DNA of 64,000 bases. Origin: Polytrichum commune. Its lineage: Eukaryota > Streptophyta > Polytrichopsida > Polytrichales > Polytrichaceae. The notes beneath the pieces were generated by a model. That model did not search any database. It saw only the letters and a program-made list of their open reading frames with translations, and had not been told where the DNA came from. Location: NCBI GenBank assembly GCA_950295325.1, contig OX485803.1, forward strand, positions 66,789,554-66,853,553. Direction: 5' to 3'. Shown here in pieces: positions 1 through 12,100 of this stretch. The first letter of the stretch is position 1. Every line of letters begins with the position of its first letter. The position numbers and the translations under genes are program-made.

Positions 1-1000
1 TGTGCAATATCATGTTTAGTCCTATTGACTTCCTATAGTTTATGGGCCCACGCATGCAAGTAGCCTACATATTTTGAGATTGTATAGTGGATCTTGAGGA
101 GTTGGCACTTTGGAGCTTTGGAGTGTTGGAGGTGTCCAAGAGCGCATTTGGTTGTTGTAAGTGTTTCTTTGTGTTTTGCTATTGCTTGAATTTTTTTTTG
201 ATACAAAGAGTGTTGACTTGTGAGCCTTGAGGGTTGAGAATCTTGTATGAGAGGTTTGGAGGTGTTCAAACTTTAAAAAAATATTAATTAAATGTTTTGA
301 GTGTTGACAAGCTTATTTGAGAGGTTTGGAGGTGTTTAGACTTCGAACGCATCTGATTTGATTGTTTTGAGTGTTGAAAAGCTTATTTGAAAGTTTTGGA
401 GGTGTTTAAATTTCAAAAGAATCCAACTTAAATGTTTTGAATGTTTGAAAGTGTACTTGAGAGATTTGGAGGTGTTTAGAGTTCAAAAGCATTTGACTTC
501 AATATTTTGGATGTTTAAAGGCTCATTTGTGAGGGTTGATTGTTGAAAGGCTTGTTTGACACTATTCAAGGTGTTTTGAGTTGAAGGAAATGTTGTTTGA
601 GTGCCTTGAGTGTGGAAAGGCTTATATGAATGCATTGAATGTGATTGAAGATAAAAAAAAAACATCTGAATTGAGTGACTGGAGAGTGCAAAGGGCCCAT
701 TTGAGAGAAATACATTCATTTGAGTGAAACTAAATCTAACTTGAGTGATTGAAAGTCCTAACATACATTTGAGAGCAATTGGACTCATTTGAGGTGTGAG
801 AGATCCGACTTGAGTGCTTAGAGTGTCTTTAGGCATTTTGGAGATGAAGTGGACTCATTTGAGGTGAAGAAGATCATACTTAAGTGATTTGATAGTTCTA
901 GGGCATATTTGAGAGCAAAAGCTCTTATTTATTGTGATTTAGATATGACTTGAGTGATTTGAGAGTTTAAAAGTCCATTTGACACCACGAGAGCATTTAT
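1..1000. repeat. 70-bp tandem satellite, degenerate
   Basis: A repeated phrase containing 'gaggtttggaggtgttta' recurs at exact 70-bp steps (unit starts near 241, 311, 381, 451 and 521). A more diverged version built on 'ttgagtga' continues at 671, 741, 811, 881 and 950, in the same 70-bp phase. Less regular copies reach back to about 100. I see no credible gene here. The array may continue to the left of the window. Confidence 0.8.
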
Positions 1001-1288
1001 GAGTCCCAGTGATCCGACCCAACACAACGTGGGAGCCATAATATTTTACGCACAAACCAAGCAACGTATGATGTCTACAACCCAACATGTAAGATTGGAC
1101 GTTCACACTACAATGACCTTGGACTAACTAGGACTGTGTGGTCCTTTATTGAGGATATGTGAATAGATATGACAAAATATCGCCGACTCTGGTACCAAAT
1201 GGTATTCTCCCCCTTGCAAATGTAAGAGGCGGGAAACCGTCAATTTAAAAGGACCCAACGTATGGTAAACATGATGGCAAAGATGCAA
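1001..1288. other. Spacer; weak retrotransposon primer-site resemblance
   Basis: Unique-looking sequence between the satellite and the segmental duplication. Read on the minus strand near 1180-1200 it contains TTGGTACCAGAGTC, which resembles the plant initiator-Met-tRNA primer-binding site (TGGTATCAGAGC). No matching LTR was found, so this is only a hint. Confidence 0.2.
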
Positions 1289-1439
1289 CACAATAACTTT
1301 CTTACAATGGAAGAAAACAATGCTTTGCTAGACTTGGGGACACCAGAGCAAAAACATTCAACAAGTCGTTGAAATCTATAATGGTGAGCACAAAAGAAGC
1401 CATGGGAAATGTCGTCACAACACCGGAGGTGACATAGAA

Positions 1440-1705
1440 CCCCTCTTAAAGTCGCTTAAAACTCCTTGATTACAAGCAATTGACCAGTGAACAATGGGAA
1501 GTCATAGATGAAGCCAAAAACAATATTAAGGACTAAAATGTTGTGCCTAATGATCACCATAGTGTGCAGGGTGGTGGGTATGGCAAGATCTTTGGAATTA
1601 CCATATAAGCACTACCACAACGGGACACAAACACTCAAATTATCACTACCTACATTTTGCATTACTGTTTCTAACTCAAGATATGTGTGCAATGTATGCA
1701 ATTAA
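1440..1705 (+). pseudogene. Possible hAT transposase remnant
   Basis: Short interrupted reading frame. The counterpart in copy B (47600-47740) reads LDYKQLTLEQWEVMDEAKTI, which resembles the 'L-T-x-E-x-W-x-x-L' segment of plant hAT transposases. Here the frame is broken after EQWEVIDEAK. The match covers few residues, and no catalytic or dimerisation domain could be found nearby. Confidence 0.22.
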
Positions 1706-3287
1706 ACAATTTTGTCACATTACAGTAATAAAGTCATGAAAACAAGGAAATGCAATGAAAACTTACAAAAACAAGCACACATAAGCCCTAGGGGTTGCAC
1801 CTTTCATTAAAAGCAAAGAATCTCGTGCATTTGCAACATACTCTTAAAACCCCCTATATACAAGTTCTTTATTGTAAAATCATGCAATACAAATACACTT
1901 TCAATGATGAAAATATATGACAATATGTATACATAAAAAAATTTACATTCATGTATAGTCACTAACATAAGTAACATAAGTATACAAATATACTTTTGAA
2001 TAATAACGAATTCCTATTGTATCATGTATAATGTAAAACCCTAGCATTTATTAATAGAATTCTTGAAGAATTGTGAATCCCTTGGATGTAACTCACAAAT
2101 ATCTAAGTCTACAATATATGTCATAGGAGCTAATACAATTATTGCTTCTAAATATAACATCAAATGATATATAAGATTGCAAGTCCTCTTATTGTTGATT
2201 CCTTTTTAATATCAACATAAGCCAATCTCCATGATTGATGGATGGTCCCTCAAGTCAATTGGATCCCTATACTCTACCCAACAATTACCAAATTTTCTAC
2301 GCATTTTATAAACCCTCCCAATAAACCAAACCTTAATTGGAGATAATTTCTTTAGTCTTCAATGGTTCTTGACAAGTAAAGCTTCAAATGTGTTAAAAAA
2401 CACACTCCACAATCATAACCAAGATTTAACATAGTATCATGATTTGCAGCTATAAGGAGTTTAGGCTTCATATATAATATGATAGCCTTAATCCCAATCA
2501 ATCGATATTTAGATAAGTTTGAATTGCCATTCAATTGACAAACAAATGTACTTTTGAAATTTCTACACTCCCCTACCTCTACATAAGCCACAATGAACTC
2601 TACATTAAGTTGAAATGGCATTTCAACATTTTCATGTTCATCAATTAGGACATCCTAGGCTTGTTAGAGTTCACTTTGCAACTCCACATCTTAATGTAAA
2701 TCACTTTCAACTTGCGACTACATCAATTCCGTCTTTATGACAACATCCTTGCACATGTTTGAATTATCTTCTCCAACACTATAATTTTCCTTGTCACCGC
2801 CATGTGCATTAAAATCATCAATGAATGTTTGATCATAATCACACTCTTCGTCCTCCTGCCTACTTCCAAATAAATAAGCCTCAATAAGTGTTCCAAATAA
2901 GTGTTCCAAGAACAAATGTTGTACATTTTCTAAAGGTCCTCCATACTTGCACATAACTACAAGTTATAATTTGTGTAACATATATATACATGTAATGGAA
3001 GTTCAAATTAATACCCCTTTTGTGCAGTCACGTATACTCATACGTGTCATGAAAGGTGCAACCCCCCGGAGGTCAAGTTCACTGGACTCCTTTGCAACTC
3101 TCAAGTTGTTCATAGGATCAACTCACATGTTCCCAATAGAACACCACCAAACACAAAACTAAACACAAGCAAGGTCGAGAATAGGATAAAGACCTTTGAA
3201 TATGTGTTATTTAGAGGTCTTAAGATAGGAAATGCAAACAAAATTGTAATAAGACTACAATTGCCTATGTTTGTGGTTGTCAACCGA
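1706..3287. other. Non-coding upstream flank, shared with copy B
   Basis: AT-rich sequence matching 47850-49407 in copy B. Short open frames are present but are not conserved as protein between the two copies, so I call no gene. Confidence 0.6.
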
Positions 3288-5313
3288 TGAACTAGCCACA
3301 ATCTTATAGGAGCATGTTTTTAACATGGATGATTGAGAACTTCATTCAAGTATGCAACAAACTTAAGCACATCCTTGATTTACCAATTTGATCTAACATA
3401 TTGGATTTTTTTTTAAAATTTTCACTTTTTAACTCAACGTTTGAGAATTTAATTCCTAAAATGTCTCGTCTCACAAAAAATATATCACCAAGGTGAAATT
3501 GTTCATTGTGGGTTTGTTCATGAACCATGATGCTCTTCCACTTAGGACTCTACAATGATATGTGCAATTAGGTTGCCCAACGCTAATTTATTGACCTTCC
3601 ACACTAGCTGGAACATTTATTACCACAACATCAAAATATAAGAGTTGTTCTATTTGACTCCGATTGCCATAATATACAAAGTTGTAAGTCATTGTAATAT
3701 GTTTTTGAGCAAGGTAAGTAATTTGCATGGGTAAAGAGGCATAATATTGTTTGACTAAGTGATCAGGATGAGTGGTGCCATAAATATATTATATGAGGTG
3801 CTAGAATTCAACCTAAAAATTGAGTGAGATTCAAGTGAAACACTTACTTAATATTAAGAAAATGAAACGATTGATTGCAATTGAGTTATGTTATGGGCAA
3901 CCTATTTGCGAAGGCAACCTAAATTATTGCACATGTCAGTGTAGATAACAAATTTCCATCTGTCAGCCTTTTTGTTATTGCTTGGAACTTGATGTCAGTA
4001 TTTAGATTTATTAGGTCAACTTATAGGAATGAGTCACAACCTTCAAAGGTTGATGGTACCTTCAATTTGTCTAGACTTTAAACTTGAGAGTTATTCTAAA
4101 CGAGCCAGGAGCAGTCGTAAGCTAGGTGACTTCTTATTATGTTGGCCTTAGGGTTTATTTATTTATATTTTAATAAGAATAATAATAACTGAGTGTTTTT
4201 TAGGAGTATTGTTCTCCCTCTTTAGTATGACACGTTTGGGAAACACAAAAAGTTGTATTATTGAGGTGTCGTCTTTGAATTTATATGACAAATGGCATAA
4301 AGTTGTTGTATTATTGAGGGAATACAAAAACATAAGTAATATGAGGCTTAAAAATATAAAAAACGAGTTTAAGCAATATATATGGTATAAAATAATAGCT
4401 TATAACTCTAAACAAATACAAATATTCTCAAGAACTATTGAAATAGGAGTTCAAAGATCTCTGGTGTTGCCTACCCAAGTTAGCAATTGTCATCTTATCT
4501 AGATTTCCTACTAACTTTTAAAAACTAATAATTTCATTAACACCAAAATATAAAGAGTTCTCTAATAAGAAACTAGACAACAATGATGCATGATGTTTAA
4601 TATGATCACTAAGGTTTACCGTAGGTGGAGCAACATCATTCACATGTACTAAATGTAGATTAACGTTAAGATCAAAGTCTTGTGCATAATTGATTCTCAA
4701 AGCAACATCCACCAACTCATCAGTACTCATTTCTAGCTCAGTAATCTCTTCCCCTTCCATCTGAATGTTCTTGATTGACATCTCATCATCACCCACTGCA
4801 AGAATGCAAGAGAGTGCACAAACGATATTGGTCATACAATATCACCCGTGTACAAGGCAACATACTAGGCATGAGGCCACTCTAACCCTAACCATGTCCA
4901 TTCTACACTAGTAACCCTAATTATCATTAAGTTCCCAATGATGAGTGAAGTTCCCAAGTAGTTCCCAAGTGAATTTGGATGTAGTTTAGATGTACATAAC
5001 ATAGATGAAAGGTGTTTTAGCATTAACTACCTCTTTAATATGACAAAATGGAGATTCTGAATGTTGCATTATCGAATGTCGTAGTTGTATAAAAGAGAGA
5101 GTTTTGAACTAAAAAGTTTGGTCTTGCAAAAATGTGTTGTGATATCGAGGGTGTCGTATAAATGAGTGTAATATTAGCGTGGTTAGACTATATCCGCATG
5201 ATGGTTGCACAATGCACATTGAAGAATGCCATTTGTTTTATCCACTTTTAAAATTGACGATAGGATGCAATATTTTCCTTTTACTTACATCACAAGGGAG
5301 GAACTATTATGAC
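3288..5313. other. Copy A-specific block (2.0 kb) in the duplication
   Basis: Flanked by sequence shared with copy B ('caaccga' to the left, 'taatgtgttgg' to the right). Copy B has an unrelated 450 bp (49408-49857) in the same place. The block contains a phrase near 3793-3880 ('ggtgctagaattcaacc') that resembles sequence near 6030-6130 and 51210-51290, so repeat-derived DNA is present. No terminal inverted repeats or genes were recognised. Confidence 0.55.
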
Positions 5314-6690
5314 TAATGTGTTGGCGACAACATAGATTTGCGTGATGTGACATTTGATTCGGAGTTGACACTAACCCGGCAAGCTATGTTGCTTTGTATT
5401 TTCTATAGAATATCCTAAAGTGCCTGTCAGAACTCTAATGATTTGTTGACTGTGCTAACTATATTTCTTAAATTATTCTAGTCCAGGCTCTGATACTTTT
5501 GGCAACAGGGCCTACCATATGACAAAATAGTGTAGGTTCGGGCTTTGTGGCCCCTACACACTCTCATCAATCGTGCAGACGAACCCGGGCTCATAGAGTA
5601 AAACCAACAAGCCTTGTATAGTCGTATGAACTCGATCTCACATAGATTAATATTGGATTCCATTTTGGAGTCCGTTTTATTTTGGAAAAGGATTAGTGTC
5701 ATGTAAAATAACTTGTTGAGTTTTTACTTTGCCAATGGATGAGTTTACTTAGACACTAGAATGTTCCGTTGGAGCTATCTTTTATCCATCCAACACCAAA
5801 ACTTGACTACATATAGGTTTCAAGTTGCCAATTGATCACAAATGAATAGGATTAGACTCGTTTGGAAATTTTGAAGCTAATTTTAGTGTTAATAAACTTA
5901 AAAAGTAACCTCCGGGTTGTATTCTATTTGAGAGCACCTATATTGAATCAAGTGCATCGGAAGTTTGCCATGACATTATTCAAATGAATGACTAGGTTGG
6001 GTGGGGTTGGGAATATGTCGTGTAAGGTGCTAGAATTATACCTTATGGATGTTTGTCAACAAGCATATTCAACCAAAAATGTGACCAGGTTTGTTATTGT
6101 ACATTAATAGAATGGAATGGTTGATAGCATTTGAATGATGATATGGTAGGCCCCTCAGCAGACTACCAATGTACATTGGCCCCCCAAAATGTGTCAAAGT
6201 TGTCCATGATTACTTCTTAGATCATAAGATGTGGGCATAATCAAGGAGTCCTTGGCATAGGCTAATCACTAAGAGGAAGATGTCTTGGAATATTGGGGTG
6301 CCTAATGTTGGGTTGACAAATTGTACCTAAGATGGTATCCTATCTTAGGGTTGTGTGGTTCGGAGAGAGGAATTATCACATGTGAGTGTAACCTCTTATT
6401 CATCCAACATAAAAGCCTTGAAATCATTTGTAACTCAAAAATTATTATTTTGAAATAATTTGACACCAATTTATCTTCAAAGACCCCAAATTAGTATGAT
6501 CCAAGTCAATTGAGATAAATCGGCCACAAACCTATAGGGGTCTAACAAAAATTTGTAGTTGGATGGATGAGAGGTATCCTCATATGCGATAATTCTCTCG
6601 CAGTGTGGTTCCACCGTGAGCACCAAGCACCAAGCACCAAGCACCCAAGACAACTACCCCTCTCTTTGCTGTGGGTTTCGGTGACCTTGT
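5314..6690. other. Upstream flank with putative LTR fragment (shared)
   Basis: Matches copy B with scattered indels. On the minus strand, 5470-5500 reads as the end of an LTR followed by TATCAGAGCCTGG, close to the tRNA-Met primer-binding site TGGTATCAGAGCC. The putative LTR would lie at about 5500-5700 on the minus strand. No polyprotein is present. Being shared by both copies, the fragment predates the duplication. Confidence 0.35.

Positions 6691-6691
<1 letters not shown>

Positions 6692-6766
<75 letters not shown>
6692..6766. repeat. (GTT)15 plus T30 microsatellite
   Basis: Fifteen TTG/GTT triplets (6692-6736) run straight into 30 T residues. Copy B lacks the tract entirely at the homologous place near 51790. 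The long polyglutamine or polythreonine frames that cross it are artefacts of the repeat. Confidence 0.95.
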
Positions 6767-6767
<1 letters not shown>

Positions 6768-6875
6768 GTGTAATGAAAAAAATATTTCATTTGTCTCCCC
6801 CGCGTCTGTCCCCCCACACACACACCAAAAAAAGAAGAAATTAACCACCAAATTACCAATGTATGATGGTCCTGG

Positions 6876-7470
6876 ATTTGCATCCTAAATGAAGGTCATG
6901 CTACATTTTAGAAGAGTTTGACCATTTTACATCTTTGTTTTAAGCTCATATATGTTGATGGAGAGGCAAGAAACATAATCTCATAGTCTAAATGTGGGGA
7001 ATATCCGGGAAGATTACGTGGAATACTATTTGTCCCACACAACACTGTTATGCATCTGAATAATATTATGTTGATGGTTCGAAGCCTTCCCTCCATGCAT
7101 TGTGGCCTCAATACAAAATTTTAATTCCACTCTAAGGTAGTTGGGCCTAAAAGCGACACTTTAAGAAGCTTTCAATATTTTAGGTAGGTTAAATAGCTGG
7201 AAAATTCAAATTTTTTTCCATATATTAGCAAGTCTATAGAAAGTCTATACTTTTTAATAAATAATAACATATGCAACCTACAAGAAATTCACAAAATTGT
7301 TCTAAAATGTGAGTCTTTTATTCTCCGCTAGGGGGATTCATTGATGTTGGATTGTTAGGTTCGAATCATATCAAAATCAACCTTATTGCGGGTGAGAGTC
7401 TTTTATTAAATGAAGGTGATGTCCCCATTATGTGGAACACTGCTTATAGTGCCTCATTGAGTAGATAAAT
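6876..7470. other. Copy A segment absent from copy B
   Basis: Copy B passes from 'accaatgtatg' directly to 'gatccatgattagcc' (near 51860-51880), skipping about 590 bp found here. No inverted termini or clear target duplication were seen, so deletion in copy B is as likely as insertion here. Nothing coding. Confidence 0.5.
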
Positions 7471-7918
7471 CCATGATTAGCCATTGTGATTGGCCAAAGT
7501 TAGTACTCTCTTGAAAGCGTTCTTGCATTCTTCTTACAGTGCTACTATGAATGACCAAAGTTGTGCTATTAAACAAAGAACTAATTCGACAATGACTTAA
7601 TGACACTGGTGCACTCACTTATTGACGGCTTAAGAATTAAAAATAGGTGTCACCAAAAGGAAGGTGTTACTTTAAAGCACTGCTACCTTACATTTGTTTC
7701 CAGTCGCGGTCTCACTCTTTCAGTTTCGTAATGTGCTGTGTCCATGCACACTACAAAAAGTGACATGAGCAGGAGAACAAGTGATACTTCTCGTAATAGT
7801 TTCAATAAATTACCCACGCGTAAAGAGCATGAATGTGTAGGAGGTACTAGCCAACGATTGTCTCGACCACAGTGCCACCAACTGTGACGAGAGTACTTTG
7901 AACTTGTCGACTTTAAAC

Positions 7919-7926
7919 TATATAAA
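7919..7926 (+). promoter_or_regulatory. Candidate TATA box upstream of laccase A
   Basis: TATATAAA in a block of about 150 bp that is nearly identical in copy B (52847-52854). It lies 1268 bp upstream of the laccase start codon (1275 bp in copy B). Use as the laccase promoter would require a long leader or a 5'UTR intron. The short frame just downstream (7945-8139) is conserved but shows no recognisable domain. Confidence 0.3.
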
Positions 7927-9186
7927 GTTCATGTTGGCACTCGCTTGAGGAAATTCAAGGGCCCCGAAGCTTGTGTTGAGGTCGAGAGTTTTGAGGTCGG
8001 GTTGAGGATCACTAGGGAGTCCGAGCTGGTAGGAGGTGTAACATCTGAAATTCCATGCGTGAGAGAGTTACCAAGTTTTGTGCTGCTTCAAATCTGCATC
8101 TGTAACAATATATGTCAGCTCACAAGAGGTCTCAGCTGAATCTGAAGCTGAATTTGAGCTAGTTTACATATTACATTGAAAACGACTGATGTGAATGAGT
8201 GTCCTCAGAATTTTCGCCTGCAGTGTTTCCCTGATTCTGGTAAGCTCAATCTGGTGTTGCAAGAAAGTTCTAGGCATTCATGAAGTTTCTTTTGAATTTA
8301 GGGTGAAGTTTGTGACACAGAAATTAGATTGAGATCTGGGAGGCAACAATGTTGCAGTATTTATTCAGATGGTTGATTATTAATGCCTGCAAATTTAATT
8401 CTGGAGCTGAATAATAACATTATATGGTTACCATCAGTATTTCTCCTGCAACATTGCACACCAAGAACAGGCTATTTTTCCTCGTCGCAGTTACAGAGTG
8501 GTGATGATTGAATCAATGGCAACAAAACTCTATTCTCTGTGGATATCAGTTATAGTCTGGGTCATGCATCAATCACAGTTATACTCCAGGGATCCATTAG
8601 TTAGTAGAATTTCAATTGAATTTTGTGTCATCCTCAGCCTAGCTAGCTGTGAGTAAATGAATTTGAAGCGTGTGAATCAAATCTGTTAGAGGACTCTGCT
8701 CTTTGAGCCGAATATAGGCTTGTGGATTAATCTTCACTACTTTATTTTAAGTTCCATGAAGCTCAATCTCAGGCACGGAGTACTCTCTTGCCAGTAAAAG
8801 TTTCTAGAATGTTTGGAAGTTCTAGATTAGATGTGAATCTAATTTCTTGAAACTAAAAATCATCAAGAGTGGCATTCAGATTCAGCAGCACCAAAAATTT
8901 AGTGTTTACAAGATATCAAAAGTCATCATTCATTCACTGGCCTCATCAACATCTACAAAAGAAAGAAGTCTTCATTTAGCACTGTCTAGAAAAAAAGTCT
9001 TCACTTTTTCCTAACTGAGTCACCTTGAATGTGTTTAACCTGTCCATTGAACTCAGCTGAGGATCATGCTCTTTTGAAAAAGAGCTCCAGAGGAGAATAA
9101 AGAGCAGTTTGAGCGTTACATCTAGAGAATTGCTGACCCATGAGCATTGAAGAGAAACTGAACAAAGTTTGAAGGAGTCATTTGTC

Positions 9187-12100
9187 ATGGGTAGAGGAGC
9201 TGGCACAGCTATGGTTGCATCCATTCTTGCGACCTTCTTGTTCATTTTCATTTCACTAATTCCGCAACCGGCAGCAGCAACAAAGCACCACCGCTCCAAA
9301 AAGCACCATCTGCACTGGACGGTAATTAGACTTTCATTAATTTTTTAGATTTAAGTTATTTTTCCAGCCTTTCAATCTAAGTACATTATCAACAATCATC
9401 TTGTCTCTGGGCAGTGGTGCCTTCCGGAACATCCTGGTGGGGTGGAATTTTTGTGACGATTCTATAATTCAATATTGAGGCCTGATGACTACTTGTCATC
9501 GTGAAAATTTGGAGTACCATTATTATAGTGCTGTCTGGGTCGCCACATTGATGTTGAGAGCTAATTCCATGTTTGATTGAACATGGTCTTGACCAATGTG
9601 GATACGACACGTGGCAAAAACCTTCCATAAAACAATTATGTTGTGGTGAACCAGAGACCACCTTATCATGTGTATATATACAGGGGGTCGCTTACATGTG
9701 CTTTGTATTAATGAATGAAAATTATAATTGTACAGGTGGAGACCAAAAATGTGACTCGAGATTGCGAAACTGTGGGCATTGCGATTGTAAATGGGCAGTT
9801 CCCAGGCCCTTCTGTACACGTCAACGAAGGAGACACTCTCATAGTTAATGTGACAAGCAAAGTGGACACTGACGTCACTATACACTGGTGAGTGTGTTGT
9901 AGCCAAATTATGTCATCTATCAGAAATTTCTATTTAGAAGAATTTTGTATTTAAATCATATTGCAAATTATATACGACTTATGGCCAGAGAATTCACTGG
10001 AAGGAAGAAAAAATTCTGCCGGAATGATTTGATATAACATGCAGCTAGAAGAAGGGATTTTAGGACTTCTAGGAGTACAAAAGTTTACCTGCACCCACTC
10101 TTGAGTTGTCTTTGGAGAATGTAAGGTGCTATTATGCGACAAAGTCTTCCATAGTACGGCACACGCTACTTGTGACTAGAGTGTTTTTATATTTAAATTT
10201 GGGCGAGATAATCAAGGCACCACGAGGGATGTCCTTGCGTGAGGTGTCAGAAATATTAATGGATAGTCGTCAATATCCTGGAACGAACATTTTGTTTGAT
10301 CACCAACCACAAGAAAAACTGCCTGCTGACCTGAAATATGCTGTTTCTGAAACGAATGATTGCAGCGACCTATATAAACACAGTGCCACTAAGATATGCG
10401 GCCCTCTTGTGGGCACTTCCCGTGCCCGGGAAGTTTTAGTCATAGTCGGTCAAGATCCTAGTGATTCTAAATCCAACCGGTTACATGCTGACATCTTCCG
10501 GTTCTGCTATATTCATTTGAGGTATAGTCTATATATTCCTCTAAAATGATCAGTAATTCTTCTGAAGTCGAAACTTCAACCGGTTATTTCTCAAACTCAA
10601 GTGGTTCATTTGTAACTAGCCGCTGGTTCTCCCTGAGCCCTGGTACTTCCAACTCCATAGACATATTTAACCATTGGGTCAGCTTGAAAATTCTGTCATC
10701 CGGTTAGCAATTGCAAATAAGGAAGGTTGTCATTTCGTGTTTCACAATCGGAATAAGAACGGGTGAAAAATCTATCATAAGTTCACAATGGATATTTTCT
10801 TTGTCTTTAAACGATCACATAGGTCTTCATAATTGTGTTAGCTATTGAACCTGTAATGGTGTTTATGATTCGTTTCCACTATCCAATCTCATCATAACAC
10901 ATGTCTTTTAAATATCCGGTCTTAACGAGAAGTGTTGCTATGAACTACTGAAATATAAGTCATGTCCAATTAAAGTGTAGATAACTAATGAGAGGAGAAT
11001 GGATGATGAACCGTGCAAGCGGCGAGTCAACTACCTACTCGAGCCGGTTATCGGTCATAATTGATTAGCTCATGGATAGAATCTTGGAGTCCTGAATGAT
11101 ATCACGCCTCCACAGATGAAGCTTTGTGACGAGTCATCATAGCCTTCTTCTCTTGGACGAGTGATCGGTTATGAGGAGTGACCAGTGACCACATAAGGCC
11201 CACATACCTTCCTGCCAGTGCGTCTGTACAGATCTGTACTTGAGAACCACTTCTTGGAATGGTGAGATGTGGAGCCTTCAGAATCTTTCACACTTTCATG
11301 GGGTCTACGAATATTTTTGAATTGCAAGTACTTGCAAGTTTCTCGAAGTGGCGAATTTGGCTTTGGAGACTCTCACACTTCTAAGTCCGTCAGGCCTCAG
11401 TAACTAGGAATATTTGTGAGTGCATGCAGGCATGGAATTAAGCAGATGCTTACGAATTGGGCGGACGGACCCACGCACATAACTCAATGTCCATTGAGCT
11501 GCGGGGAGTCGTACACATATGAGTTTACTGTGGCCAACCAAAGCGGCACGTACTTCTGGCATGCACATGCTCATTGGTTGCGCGCGACTGTCTATGGTGC
11601 CTTCATTGTCCACTCCAAAGCCACCCCCCCTTATTCTAAACCCACTGCGGAAAGGTCCATTCTTTTTGGTAAGTACCCTCTCACTAACCTCCACCACTCG
11701 GGAACAAAATTGATCAAAGTGCTTCCTTATCATCTTTTTTAATTAGCTTGGTCAAAGTAAAAGGTTAAAGTAGTGCAGTACTACTTAAGAGATGCCATTC
11801 ATTTGAATGGGAAACTGCAGCCATACTAGCAGCCTCGATCCACCAAATGTTATCATGGCTCCCATCAACGCATATAAGATAGCCTTGGTGCAAAGGGCAG
11901 CTTAAACGGAGCTTGGTCTTAACCCTTATCCATAGGAACTCCGAGGTTAAGCCACCTAAGGTCCAAATAGTACTCGGATGGGTGACTTGCCCAACATTTG
12001 AAACTCTTGTGTACCCTACCACCTAGGGTCCACTCGATCATAGTGGGAGTATGAGGGTCAACTGGATGTGTTCAACCACCCACATGGGGGGTTTACGGGC

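Noticed and set aside
241-600. CRISPR-like spaced repeats
   Set aside because: The units are contiguous 70-bp tandem copies without unique spacers, in a plant nuclear context.
6542-6883. Long open frames with polyglutamine and polylysine
   Set aside because: They arise only from the GTT/T microsatellite, which is missing in the duplicated copy; no domain outside the tract.
7745-7760. CACTACAAAAA resembling a CACTA transposon end
   Set aside because: No inverted partner or 3-bp duplication was found, and it is common to both duplication copies.
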